Assembly: GCA_029243485.1 (NCBI GenBank)
Contig: JAQWRY010000086.1
Span: 62,001 to 126,000, forward strand
From: Candidatus Binatia bacterium
Lineage (GTDB): Bacteria > Desulfobacterota > Binatia > UBA12015
Length of the DNA: 64,000 nucleotides
Direction of reading: 5' to 3'
The position numbers and the translations under genes are program-made. This document shows positions 8,801 through 16,510 of the stretch, one piece after another (positions within the stretch are counted from its first letter, which is position 1; each line of letters starts with the position of its first letter). Under the pieces are notes generated by a model. That model did not search any database. It was not told where the DNA came from and was given only the letters and a program-made list of their open reading frames with translations.

Positions 8801-10787
8801 CTGCGTCGAGCACGAGGAGAAGGTCTCCCGCCCCGACCTGCTGTCCTTGCTTGACGCAGACGTCGCGAACGAGGCCACTCGTCGGAGCACGGAAAGCGAT
8901 CTCCATCTTCATCGCTTCGAGAACACCCAAGGTCTGGCCCGACTCGACCCGGTCCCCCACCTTCACCTGGAGCGCAACGAGCAGCGCCGGCGTCTCTGCC
9001 CGCACCTGCCCCGCGCTCTGCGTGCTGAACCGGAAGGGCCGTCCATCGATCTCGATGCGCAGCGAGCTCTCGCCCCAATCGTAAACCAAGCGCCGGGCCC
9101 GCCCACCGATATCGAGCCGCGCGGTGTGTTCATCGCGAACCCCCAGCCTCGCCTGCGCCGAATCTTCCCCCAGATGCACGCGGTAGCGCCACGCCCCGAT
9201 GCCATACACCGCGAGCCGATAATCGGTGCCCGCATGGGTCAGATCGACCTGCTGGCCGACCGAAGACGGGATCCGGGACCGAACCACGTGCGTCGAGTCC
9301 GTATAAAACCGGCGACGCGCGATGTCGCGGCTCCGCTGATAGGCCAGGATCGACGCGGCGACGAGCGCGTGTTGTCGATCCTCCTCCGAGCCGGCGACGT
9401 CGGCCGAGCCGACGGCTTCCCGATCTAGCCAGGCCGTATCGACGATGCCCTTGCGGAACGGCTCGGCGGCGAGCAGGTCCAGAAGATAGCCCTTGTTGCT
9501 CGCACCGCCTTCGATGACGAGATCGAGATCCGCGAGGGCACCGGCCAATCGCGACCGCGCCTCCTCGCGCGTGCTGCCGCTCGCGATGATCTTCGCGATG
9601 AGCGAATCGAACGCGGCGGGAATCTCGCTCCCAACGACGACACCACTATCGACCCGCACAGACGGACCGAGAGCCGCATCGAACCGGCCGACCCGCCCTG
9701 GGGAGGGGAGAAAGCCGGCCGCGGGGTCTTCGGCGCACAGACGCGCTTCGATCGCGACGCCGCGCTCCACGACTTCCAGATGAGCGAGCGACTCTTCTCG
9801 AGCGATGCGGATCTGAAGCTCGACGAGATCCAGCCCGGTGATGGCCTCCGTGATCCCGTGCTCCACCTGCAGACGTGGATTGACCTCGAGGAAGTTGAAC
9901 TCCTCCCCGAAGACGAGGAACTCGACGGTTCCGAGCCCGTGGTAGTCGACCGCGCGCGCGGCACGCAGCGCCGCTTCACACAGAGCATCACGCGTCGCGG
10001 AAGCGAGGTTCGGGGGCGGGGCTTCCTCCAGAACTTTCTGATGGCGACGCTGCACGGAGCAATCGCGACACCCGAGCACGATCAGATGCCCGTGAACGTC
10101 TCCCGCGATCTGCACTTCGATGTGACGTCCGCGCAAAATGCGACGCTCGAGAAACAGGCGATCATCACCGAAGGCCGTGAGCGCCTCCGCCTGCGCGCTC
10201 CGATACGCCTCCGCGAGCTGATCCGGGGCGTCAGCCGCGCGAATCCCGCGACCGCCCCCACCGGCCGACGCCTTGATCATGACCGGGTAACCGACCTGCT
10301 CGGCCGCGCGGAGAGCGGCCTGTTCGTTCGACAACTCACCGCCGCTCCACGGCGTCACGGGCACACCCGCGCCTTCAGCCAGCCGCTTGGCCGCGATCTT
10401 GTCACCCAACGCGCGCATCGTTTCGGCGGACGGACCGAGAAAACGAATCCCCTCGGCCGAAAGACGCTCTACGAAGGCAGGAGACTCGGAGACGAAACCC
10501 CAACCGGGCCACACCGCGTCGGCGTCGACCCGGCGGAGAACACGCAGCAAGAGATCCAGATCGAGATAGGACTGCACCGGCGTGTCGCGCTTGGCGAGAT
10601 GCACCGCCTCGTCCGCGTGGCGCACGAAGGGGGCCTCTCGATCGACGTCGGTGTACAACGCGATCGCCGTTAGGTCCGACCCTTCACACAGGCGAAGGGA
10701 CTTGACCGTGCGGATGCAACGCATCGCCGCCTCGCCACGGTTCACGATCGCAAGGCGACGGATCGGTCGCGGCGTGGAACCGCTCAT
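5844..10787 (-). CDS. single-chain acetyl/acyl-CoA carboxylase (BC-BCCP-CT fusion)
   Basis: This 1647-residue protein carries all activities needed to make malonyl-CoA (or a related carboxyacyl-CoA). The biotin carboxylase domain spans about 5-450 (LAIVNRGEAAMRC, ATP-grasp loop KASAGGGGRGIR, FLEVNPRLQVEHGITE). The biotinyl carrier domain has EAMKM with the biotin Lys near 627. A central region of about 370 residues follows, then a carboxyltransferase from about 1090 to the end, containing YGVNVGAQSYWDALA and GSYASVIGGGPAAKVVFSREV. This domain order and size recall eukaryotic ACC (about 2200 residues) and differ from the usual separate AccABCD subunits. The ATG at 10787 overlaps the upstream stop as ATGA, which fixes the start. 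It is the last enzyme of the acyl-chain operon and would supply its extender units. Confidence 0.92.
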   Translation of the reverse strand: MSGSTPRPIRRLAIVNRGEAAMRCIRTVKSLRLCEGSDLTAIALYTDVDREAPFVRHADEAVHLAKRDTPVQSYLDLDLLLRVLRRVDADAVWPGWGFVSESPAFVERLSAEGIRFLGPSAETMRALGDKIAAKRLAEGAGVPVTPWSGGELSNEQAALRAAEQVGYPVMIKASAGGGGRGIRAADAPDQLAEAYRSAQAEALTAFGDDRLFLERRILRGRHIEVQIAGDVHGHLIVLGCRDCSVQRRHQKVLEEAPPPNLASATRDALCEAALRAARAVDYHGLGTVEFLVFGEEFNFLEVNPRLQVEHGITEAITGLDLVELQIRIAREESLAHLEVVERGVAIEARLCAEDPAAGFLPSPGRVGRFDAALGPSVRVDSGVVVGSEIPAAFDSLIAKIIASGSTREEARSRLAGALADLDLVIEGGASNKGYLLDLLAAEPFRKGIVDTAWLDREAVGSADVAGSEEDRQHALVAASILAYQRSRDIARRRFYTDSTHVVRSRIPSSVGQQVDLTHAGTDYRLAVYGIGAWRYRVHLGEDSAQARLGVRDEHTARLDIGGRARRLVYDWGESSLRIEIDGRPFRFSTQSAGQVRAETPALLVALQVKVGDRVESGQTLGVLEAMKMEIAFRAPTSGLVRDVCVKQGQQVGAGDLLLVLDAAEGESCAPATNTVRLPHTTELAPEKTAREEIGRVLLGYDVDEERGEELVRFLQSSPIPDRTSREGRDELRDVRRAIVQFSDIEQLFLRTPQAAQGGEVGPSNNSRLRTFVRRLHAGGAGIDETFLDRMRAALGHYGVTDFADVDPLERAMLRLLASQQTAALRHRLLLGLIRRLGTLGAASRRIRREGALANALSTIGSMRGLVSDALADAALEARHALFDEPRLERRLARVGPRKSLPQKADLGIDRLAKFDLEEIQAGEGLRCFFGRSRDVAGDDRIFVFGEIPGETAAKGRLTTAHLAAFEIAFQRATTAMRTILTERDPKRRLQWNRITLFVEPAIMIGPDLASELSTRLAPATRRLGLEKVVLRLNLLDPEKPGDPAQEKEVVVADVTGNRMNILVRDPDRAPVQPATEYERKVADARRRRLVYPYEIIRMRGGEFEEFDIRDGRPVSVADRAYGNNESGVVFGMIRTPMEGIPEGMERVLVLSDPTRGMGSLAGPECDRIVAAIDLAEGLGLPVEWIPISAGARIAMDSGTENLDATARVARRIVEFTQNRGVIHVIVYGVNVGAQSYWDALATMLPHTRGALVMTPTGSMVLTGRDALEASGGVAAEDEIAIGGFERIAGPNGESQFFANDLSSACALLDQHYRYTYVVAGEASPRRRVTSDSFDRDVSEFRYESNGDKSFLTVGEIFAPNTNPGRKKPFAMRPVMSSLIDQDGGSLERWHAWQGAETAIVWDAQLGGLPISLIGIESRTLARHGYRSFDGPADWSGGTLYPLSSRKIARALNAASGNRPAVILANLSGFDGSPESLRRLQLEHGAEIARAVVNFDGPLLFLVVSRYHGGAYVVFSQALNPGLRALALEGSYASVIGGGPAAKVVFSREVESRALADPRVQELRDQVGRSRTVASRAAFEDALSEARLAAQAEVAAEFDAVHTVERARDVGSLQQILPVREMRPRLIASLEEALATPGRASKGAGRGR

Positions 10788-11377
10788 GACGACCACCCTG
10801 CACCCGGAGGGAGCTCGCACGCAAACGCCACGAACCGTCCATGGTGCGACAACGAGAGGGCGCTATCGATCGGTTGATCCTTGTCGAAGAGGACCGGCGG
10901 CCGGCCCTGTTCTCGTTCGATCCGAAGCTCCTCCGGCGCTGCGCCCAAGTAGGGCGCGACGGCATCGATCGCAAGAGCTCGGACCGACCGACTCGGGTCG
11001 GCACCGTGATGCCGCGCAGTCGCCGAGACGATCCGCCGACGCCCTTCCGACCGGGCTACGGCGTGGACGGATCCGCGGCGGATCTCGAGATCGACCGAGA
11101 GGATCCGGTCGCCAAAGCGTACCGACGCGCGCGAGGGTCCCGCACGCGTGACCTCGAACCTTGGTGGCGAGAACACCGTCGTCGGGTCGGTGGCCCGCAG
11201 CAGCTTGTACGCGGCCTCCTTGGCGGCCCACAACACCCAACGCTCCCGAACCGAATCGCCACTCTGGAGAATCGCCTTCCGCTCGTCGTCCGAGAACGCG
11301 CGCTGATCGAAGCGTGGATGCGTCCCCGTAGGCTGCGCCTCGGGGTCTTCAAAGTCCACGATGTCGTTGCCGATCAT
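10784..11377 (-). CDS. 4'-phosphopantetheinyl transferase
   Basis: This transferase of 197 residues activates an acyl carrier protein by attaching 4'-phosphopantetheine from CoA. IGNDIVDFED at the N-terminus supplies the Mg-binding Asp and WAAKEAAYK the catalytic Glu/Lys, both hallmarks of the AcpS/Sfp superfamily. At this length it is nearer to Sfp-like pseudo-dimers than to 120-residue AcpS, and the C-terminal half ends in LSLSHHGRFVAFA, typical of the Sfp type. It starts in a 4-base overlap with the acyltransferase stop and ends in a 4-base overlap with the carboxylase start. Its likely client is the ACP encoded two genes upstream. Confidence 0.9.
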   Translation of the reverse strand: MIGNDIVDFEDPEAQPTGTHPRFDQRAFSDDERKAILQSGDSVRERWVLWAAKEAAYKLLRATDPTTVFSPPRFEVTRAGPSRASVRFGDRILSVDLEIRRGSVHAVARSEGRRRIVSATARHHGADPSRSVRALAIDAVAPYLGAAPEELRIEREQGRPPVLFDKDQPIDSALSLSHHGRFVAFACELPPGAGWSS

Positions 11378-12132
11378 GCTGCTTCCTGCAGGACCTGGCG
11401 CTCGAGCTCGGCCAGCTCACGAACGATCTGTTGAGACAGATCGAGCGAGCGACGAACGCCACGCTTCGCCGAGGTCGGTTGGAGAAGAGAGGTCTTCACG
11501 TGAAACTGTTCGCCCCGAGCCGGGATGTCGGTCATCTCGTCCTGACCTTCGCCGCGAACGTAGATACACAACACGCGGCAGCCGGGCAGCTCCCCGACCA
11601 GACGGCCGACGCCGTGAGCCGAGTTCTCGACCTCGACCCGACCGCTCCGCGCACGCCCCCCTTCGGGAAAAATCAGAACCACCTCACCCCGCTCCAGGAG
11701 GTAGTGCACCTTCCCGAGAACCTGCGCGACGTCCTGGCGATCGGAGCCGCGCACGACCGGCACGCACTTCATCAAGTAGACGAGGACGCGACGGATCGGC
11801 GAGTTCCCGAAGTTACGCCACTCCGGCATGTTCCACGGCAGCGACGAGTAGCTCGTCAAGTACCACCAGGGCGAACCCAACGCCCAGGCGATCACCCCCG
11901 AATCGAGCATCGTGAGGTGGTTCGCGCAGACGACCAGCGGAGCATCGCTTTCCGCGCGAACCTCACGGTACCTGCGTCGGACACAGGCCAACTCCACGAT
12001 GCGCCAACGGAAACCGAAACGCATGAGCGCAACCGTGATGGGGACCCACACCGCGGCGAGAAGCCGGCCGATCTCCCTCTGAAGGGCGAGCGAGGCGCGC
12101 TCCCGCGGCGGGAGCGCTACTCGCTCCGCCAT
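11374..12132 (-). CDS. 1-acyl-glycerol-3-phosphate acyltransferase (PlsC-like)
   Basis: This 252-residue membrane-associated acyltransferase is of the PlsC family. The catalytic HX4D motif is in CANHLTMLDS (about residues 67-76) and the phosphate-binding block is FPEGGR near 170. A hydrophobic segment lies around residues 25-45. Homologues acylate lysophosphatidate or other lysolipids with acyl-ACP or acyl-CoA. Its place between the ACP and the phosphopantetheinyl transferase suggests that it transfers chains made by this operon into a glycerolipid, although another acceptor is possible. The ATG at 12132 lies 4 bases after the ACP stop; longer starts would overlap the ACP. Confidence 0.88.
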   Translation of the reverse strand: MAERVALPPRERASLALQREIGRLLAAVWVPITVALMRFGFRWRIVELACVRRRYREVRAESDAPLVVCANHLTMLDSGVIAWALGSPWWYLTSYSSLPWNMPEWRNFGNSPIRRVLVYLMKCVPVVRGSDRQDVAQVLGKVHYLLERGEVVLIFPEGGRARSGRVEVENSAHGVGRLVGELPGCRVLCIYVRGEGQDEMTDIPARGEQFHVKTSLLQPTSAKRGVRRSLDLSQQIVRELAELERQVLQEAA

Positions 12133-12136
12133 CGTC

Positions 12137-12391
12137 TCAGGAGATCTTGGCTTCGATAAGCCGGACTGCGTCGCCCACCGTGTTGACGCCGTCGATGTCC
12201 TCGTCGGCGATCTCGATGTCGAACTCATCCTCGAAGGACAGGACGGCATCGACGAGCCTTGCCGAGTTGACCTTCAGGTCGTCCAGAATCCCCGTCTCGG
12301 GATTTACGGAGGCAAGCGCCTCCTCGTTCTTCGCAAACGGTGCGAGAATCTTGACGACGCGATCTATCACCTGGGTCTCTGCTTCACTCAT
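12137..12391 (-). CDS. acyl carrier protein, dedicated
   Basis: This acidic ACP is 84 residues long. The phosphopantetheine-attachment region reads DDLKVNSARLVDAVLSFEDEF. Aligned with standard ACPs, the DSL motif becomes NSA: the Ser that carries the prosthetic group is kept, while the preceding Asp and following Leu are changed. Helix II/III residues (FEDEFDIEIADEDI) are otherwise normal. Such divergence is typical of ACPs serving a specialised pathway rather than the housekeeping AcpP. A strong Shine-Dalgarno AGGAGG lies 7 bases before the ATG, and there is a 44-base gap from the KAS gene, the widest gap inside the operon. This fits a high translation need. Confidence 0.92.
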   Translation of the reverse strand: MSEAETQVIDRVVKILAPFAKNEEALASVNPETGILDDLKVNSARLVDAVLSFEDEFDIEIADEDIDGVNTVGDAVRLIEAKIS

Positions 12392-12435
12392 TGTTCTTTC
12401 CTCCTATGTGTTCGACGAGGCAGGATGCCTCGGAT

Positions 12436-13740
12436 TCAGTCTTCCCAGCTTCCTAAGACGATGCAGGAATTAACGTCGCCGAAGCCGAAGCCGGCCTTAG
12501 CGATGATCTTCATGTCAGGCAGCGAGCGTGCAGTGTGCGGGATCGAATCGGCGTACGGCACGATCTCGTCGTGCACGTCCTCGCAATTGATCGACGGATG
12601 AATGAAGTGCTCACGCAACATAAGGATCGACGCGACACATTCGATCGCACCGGCCGCACCCAGACAGTGGCCCACCATGGACTTCGTCGACGTAATCAGG
12701 GGCAAGCCCCGACCATTGCACTCGAGCGCCTGAGCCCAGGCCTTCACCTCGCGGGGATCCGCTCCAGTTGCGGTGAGATGCCCGTTGATCGCGTCGACAT
12801 CCTCGGGAGTGATGGCCGCGTCACGAAGCGCACCCTGGATACAGCGTCGAACCCCGTCCGGGTTCGGTGCCGTCATGCTGCCCCCGCCGCGATGACCACC
12901 GCAATTGAGCATGCCGCCGAGAACCTCGGCCTGGATGGTGGCGCCCCGTTCGAGTGCGCTCGGCAGGCTCTCCAGGACGAGGACGCCCGCTCCCGAACCG
13001 GGGATGAACCCACCCGCGCTCGCACTCATCGGACGCGAAGCCTTCGCCGGCGCCGCGTTCGAGCCCCGATTGAGAACGCGCATGGCATCGAACCCGGCCC
13101 AGACGTAGTGACTCGCGCCCTCGGTGCCGCCGCAGAGCATCCTCTGCGCCTGACCACTTCGAATCCGCTGCGCACCCTCGAGGATCGCTTCGGTACCGGT
13201 GCTACAGGCGCTCGAGTTCGTCGTGACCTGGTTTCCCAGAGCGAGAAGGCCCGAGACGCGCGCAGAGATCCCGCTCGCCATCACCTGCTCGACGGCTGTG
13301 CTGCCCAGTCGACGGACCTTGCCTGCGTCGGTGAACGGAACGACCTTGTCTCCGATCGTATCCATCCCTCCGATACCCGTGCCGATCACCGCGCCCGTGT
13401 CCCAATCGACTTCCGTGCTGTCGATCCCGGGGCGTTCCAGGCCCGCGTCCTCCCAGGCTTCGAGCGCAGCGAGGCAGCCGTACCGATGGCCCGTGTTCAT
13501 CGCGAGCAATTCGTCTGATGCGAACTTCGTCTCGGCGAGTTCGTCGACTCCCTCCGGCACGCCGGCGACGTGGCAACCGAACTTCAGCTCTTCGAGTTTC
13601 GGAATCTTGCGAATCCCCGAGCGCCCCTCGCGAACGGCAGCGGCAAACGGCCGCGCGCCGATCGCGTTCGGTGCGACGACACCTACCCCGGTGACGACGA
13701 CGCGCTCGTGGTCTGGTCGGTTTTTTCCGTATTCACTCAC
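12436..13740 (-). CDS. beta-ketoacyl-ACP synthase I/II (FabF/FabB-like)
   Basis: This condensing enzyme of 434 residues elongates acyl-ACP with malonyl-ACP. The N-terminus VVVTGVGVVAPNAIG is typical. The Cys-His-His triad is visible as TNSSACSTG (near 187), NGHLTATGAD (near 324) and KSMVGHCLGAAGA (near 360), and the C-terminus has GFGFGDVNSC. The length is normal for FabF. The start overlaps the stop of the FabZ-type dehydratase by 4 bases. In an operon that also has a FabA-type enzyme, this KAS could play the FabB part in extending unsaturated intermediates, but sequence alone does not separate FabB from FabF activity. Confidence 0.93.
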   Translation of the reverse strand: MSEYGKNRPDHERVVVTGVGVVAPNAIGARPFAAAVREGRSGIRKIPKLEELKFGCHVAGVPEGVDELAETKFASDELLAMNTGHRYGCLAALEAWEDAGLERPGIDSTEVDWDTGAVIGTGIGGMDTIGDKVVPFTDAGKVRRLGSTAVEQVMASGISARVSGLLALGNQVTTNSSACSTGTEAILEGAQRIRSGQAQRMLCGGTEGASHYVWAGFDAMRVLNRGSNAAPAKASRPMSASAGGFIPGSGAGVLVLESLPSALERGATIQAEVLGGMLNCGGHRGGGSMTAPNPDGVRRCIQGALRDAAITPEDVDAINGHLTATGADPREVKAWAQALECNGRGLPLITSTKSMVGHCLGAAGAIECVASILMLREHFIHPSINCEDVHDEIVPYADSIPHTARSLPDMKIIAKAGFGFGDVNSCIVLGSWED

Positions 13741-14195
13741 CTTGCGACTCCCATTCCGGAGAGCGTTCCGCGACAGACGACGGTGCCGTCCTCGCGTCGC
13801 ATCTCGACCTCCGACCGCAGCTTCTTGTGGCGGAAGAAGACCTTTCGTCCTTCAATCAGGACTCGTTCGCCTGGCTGCACGACTCCGCTAAACTCAACTT
13901 CGGCGTCCGTGAAGAGCGTGAGCATGCCGTCCCCGCCGCCAGGCCCGGTTTGGTTCGCCAGCAGATAGATCCCGTGTGCGACGACGCCGGCCTGAGCCAT
14001 GGCCTCGACGAGAATCACGCCCGGCGTGATCGGATTGCCGGGGAAATGCCCGCGGTAAAAGTCCGCGTCTTCCTTGAAGCGCACGGCCGCAGCGATGTGG
14101 TCCTCGTCGACTTCGAGGATCTCGTCGAGGAAGCGGAAGGGGTCTGCCTGCGGAACGCGCTCCAGGATCTCCGGCGCCGTCATCGTCTCAGCCAC
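13737..14195 (-). CDS. 3-hydroxyacyl-ACP dehydratase (FabZ-like hotdog)
   Basis: This hotdog dehydratase has 152 residues. The catalytic His is in YRGHFPGNPITPG and the catalytic Glu in VEAMAQAG, the FabZ pairing (the FabA pairing is His/Asp). PFRFLDEIL at the N-terminus matches the FabZ entry. It removes water from 3-hydroxyacyl-ACP to give trans-2-enoyl-ACP. It overlaps the KAS gene by 4 bases and the ketoreductase by 8, which argues for translational coupling. Some members of this subgroup serve polyene or other special chains, so specificity is open. Confidence 0.9.
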   Translation of the reverse strand: MAETMTAPEILERVPQADPFRFLDEILEVDEDHIAAAVRFKEDADFYRGHFPGNPITPGVILVEAMAQAGVVAHGIYLLANQTGPGGGDGMLTLFTDAEVEFSGVVQPGERVLIEGRKVFFRHKKLRSEVEMRREDGTVVCRGTLSGMGVAR

Positions 14196-14919
14196 CGTAC
14201 ATCCCTCCGTTCACGTGCAGGACCGTGCCGTGCACGTAGCTCGCGCGGGTCGCGAGAAAGTCGACGACATCCGCGACATCCTGCGGTTCTCCCATTCGTC
14301 CGAGCGGAACCCGCGCGAGGATGCTCTGCTGAATCTCCTCGGGAAGCTCGCCCGTCATGTCCGTCTCTATGAATCCCGGAGCGACGGAGTTCACGAGAAT
14401 CCCACGGCCCGCGAGTTCCTGGGAAAGCGACCGCGTCATCGCGTCGAGGCCCGCCTTCGCCATCGTGTACGGCACCTGCCCGGCATTTCCGGTGTGACCA
14501 ACGACGCTCGAGATATTGACGATACGACCCGACTTCTGTCTCAGCATGAAGCGCCGCACGACGCACTTCGTGAGGTACCAGGTACCCCGCGAGAGCGACG
14601 CGACCGCGTCATAGTCGTCGATCTTCATCGACGGCATCGGCCCGTTGACGTTCACTCCGGCGTTGTTCACTAGAACGTCAATGCAGCCCGCCCTTTCCTT
14701 CAGCGTGGTGATGAGATCATCGATCTCTTCCGGCACCGAAAGGTCGGCACGAACGGTGAACGCGTCGTCGAGCTCCTCCGCCAACTGCTGGGCCGGTGCC
14801 TTGCTCGAGCGATAGTGGACCGCGACGCGGAACCCGCTCTCGGAGAGACGGCGACAGCACGCGGCACCAATTCCGGTGCCCGCACCCGTCACGAGAGCCA
14901 CCTGCTTCTCGGCGCTCAC
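14188..14919 (-). CDS. 3-oxoacyl-ACP reductase (FabG-like SDR)
   Basis: This classical short-chain dehydrogenase of 243 residues has the cofactor motif TGAGTGIG, then NNAG, the catalytic Ser in NISSVVG and YTMAK (Tyr/Lys), and the C-terminal VNGGMYGG. The family and context make it the NADPH-dependent ketoreductase of the cycle. The start is GTG at 14919, overlapping the FabA-type stop as GTGA. It shares 8 bases with the next gene. FabG-like SDRs are common and promiscuous; the operon position is the main argument for the specific role. Confidence 0.9.
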   Translation of the reverse strand: MSAEKQVALVTGAGTGIGAACCRRLSESGFRVAVHYRSSKAPAQQLAEELDDAFTVRADLSVPEEIDDLITTLKERAGCIDVLVNNAGVNVNGPMPSMKIDDYDAVASLSRGTWYLTKCVVRRFMLRQKSGRIVNISSVVGHTGNAGQVPYTMAKAGLDAMTRSLSQELAGRGILVNSVAPGFIETDMTGELPEEIQQSILARVPLGRMGEPQDVADVVDFLATRASYVHGTVLHVNGGMYGG

Positions 14920-15506
14920 CCCATCCTCCCACCGCGCGAAAGCTGGGAGGCCTCAGGGTAGTCCTTGTACTGGATGTTCTGGAACAACCCGACGCGGGCC
15001 TGCTTCACGGAGTAGATCGGATCCCCGTCAACCAGCACAGTCGCATCTCCGATCGCCAACGCGGCCTTCTTGGCCGGCAGATCCGCGAATCGACGAATGT
15101 CGATCTCGGTGCGAACGATGGAGTCGTGCGGCCGGATCTGCCCGCTGAACTCGACCTCGCCGCACCCGAGTGCACGCCCGGTGCCCATCGCTCCGGCCCA
15201 TCCGCAGTAGAAGCCGATGAGCTGCCAGACGGCGTCCACGCCGAGACAACCGGGCTGCACGGGGTCCCCGAGGAAGTGACACTGGAAGAACCAGTCGTCC
15301 ACGCGCACGTCCCGCTCTCCGACGATTCGCCCCTTCGACCCGCGGCTCGCGATCTCCACGATCCGGTCGAGCATCAGCATCGGCGGCGTCGGCAGCCGCG
15401 AGACGAACCCTTCCGGCGCGTCGCTCACGAGGCGCCCGTGGGCATGGGCAAGAAGGTCGGAGTGCGAGAAGGCGGAGCACTCGCGGAACTGCTCGTACGT
15501 CAACAC
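14916..15506 (-). CDS. 3-hydroxydecanoyl-ACP dehydratase/isomerase (FabA-like)
   Basis: This FabA homologue has 196 residues. LPTPPMLMLDRIVEI, WFFQCHFLGDPVQPGC (catalytic His), GVDAVWQLIGFY (catalytic Asp, the FabA-type acid) and GEVEFSGQI line up with Escherichia coli FabA (172 residues). FabA both dehydrates and can isomerise trans-2 to cis-3-decenoyl-ACP, the branch point for anaerobic unsaturated fatty acids. The chosen start is GTG at 15506 (followed by LTYEQF), overlapping the KAS III stop. The frame remains open further upstream but without FabA similarity. Whether it isomerises cannot be told by eye. Confidence 0.9.
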   Translation of the reverse strand: MLTYEQFRECSAFSHSDLLAHAHGRLVSDAPEGFVSRLPTPPMLMLDRIVEIASRGSKGRIVGERDVRVDDWFFQCHFLGDPVQPGCLGVDAVWQLIGFYCGWAGAMGTGRALGCGEVEFSGQIRPHDSIVRTEIDIRRFADLPAKKAALAIGDATVLVDGDPIYSVKQARVGLFQNIQYKDYPEASQLSRGGRMG

Positions 15507-16510
15507 GATACCGCTCCTTCCCCTGAACCGAAGCGCAGGAGGCACCCGGACCAGCTGAGTCCGGCGCCGACGCCGACCATCGCGATGTCATCCGTTTCCG
15601 ACCACGACTCCCAGCTCTGAGAGACGACCGATGGCGCGCCGGCGGCGGCAGTGTTGCCGAACCACTCGACATTGCTGTGATGAAGGTCGGTGGGCATCTC
15701 GGCGAAACGGCAGACGGCTTCGAGCATCCGCAGGTTCGCCTGATGACCGACGAAGTGAATCGACCGAGCGTCGTTTGCGAACTCGTCGCGCAAGTCGCCG
15801 AGCAGGCGCGTGGTCTTCCGGATCGCGAAGGTCTGCACCGCGCGGCCGTCCTGCCGGAAATGACCCGTCCGCGGAACGACGACTTTCTCGGCACCGGCTG
15901 GGCTCGATTCGAAGGTGTTGTGAAGGATCTCACAGCGCCCGGGCACGTGCGTCGAGACGACGGCGGCGACGGCCGCATCTCCCCACAGAACGGCCGAAGA
16001 CCGGTCCGTGTAGTCCACCGCTCGCGTGAACGCCTCGGGGCAGACGACCAAAACGTAGGGAGGCAGCTTTTCCGGCTGCATCAACGAGAGCATGTAGAGG
16101 TTCGCGAAGAAGCTCGTGCAGGCCGAGTTCACGTCGAGCGAGGGAACTTCCAGTTCGAGCGCGCGCGCAACGTTGCAGGCTTCCGCCGGCGCCGCGGTAT
16201 CCATGACCGACGAGCCGGCCAGAACGAGTCCGATGTCCGCCTTGTCGATGCCGGCGCGCTCAATCGCCATCTCCGCGGCGCGGCGGCCCGACTCGGCGTT
16301 CGTATAGAGCGCCGCCTCGGCGGCCGCCCGTGGATCCTGGTTTTTCGTCGTGCGGATGTAGTCGAGCGGCAGCGTCGTCCGACGGGCTCGGATACCGACG
16401 CGCTCGAGGATCCACTGGTCGTTGGTCCCGATGTCGAGACCTTCGAGGAAGTCGTTCGTGATCTCGTTCTCGGGGTGGAAATGCCCGAGAGCGTGGAGGT
16501 GCAGGCTCAT
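15500..16510 (-). CDS. beta-ketoacyl-ACP synthase III (FabH-like)
   Basis: This initiating condensing enzyme of 336 residues shows the KAS III Cys-His-Asn triad: NSACTSF (Cys near 123), VGHQANLR (His near 257) and WFGNTAAAG (Asn near 288). It would condense an acyl-CoA starter with malonyl-ACP, so the operon can start its own chains. The N-terminal residues (LGHFHPENEITNDFLE) and the segment after them are divergent from housekeeping FabH, so an unusual starter is possible. The ATG at 16510 overlaps the enoyl reductase stop as ATGA, and the stop overlaps the FabA-type GTG start. Confidence 0.9.
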   Translation of the reverse strand: MSLHLHALGHFHPENEITNDFLEGLDIGTNDQWILERVGIRARRTTLPLDYIRTTKNQDPRAAAEAALYTNAESGRRAAEMAIERAGIDKADIGLVLAGSSVMDTAAPAEACNVARALELEVPSLDVNSACTSFFANLYMLSLMQPEKLPPYVLVVCPEAFTRAVDYTDRSSAVLWGDAAVAAVVSTHVPGRCEILHNTFESSPAGAEKVVVPRTGHFRQDGRAVQTFAIRKTTRLLGDLRDEFANDARSIHFVGHQANLRMLEAVCRFAEMPTDLHHSNVEWFGNTAAAGAPSVVSQSWESWSETDDIAMVGVGAGLSWSGCLLRFGSGEGAVSC

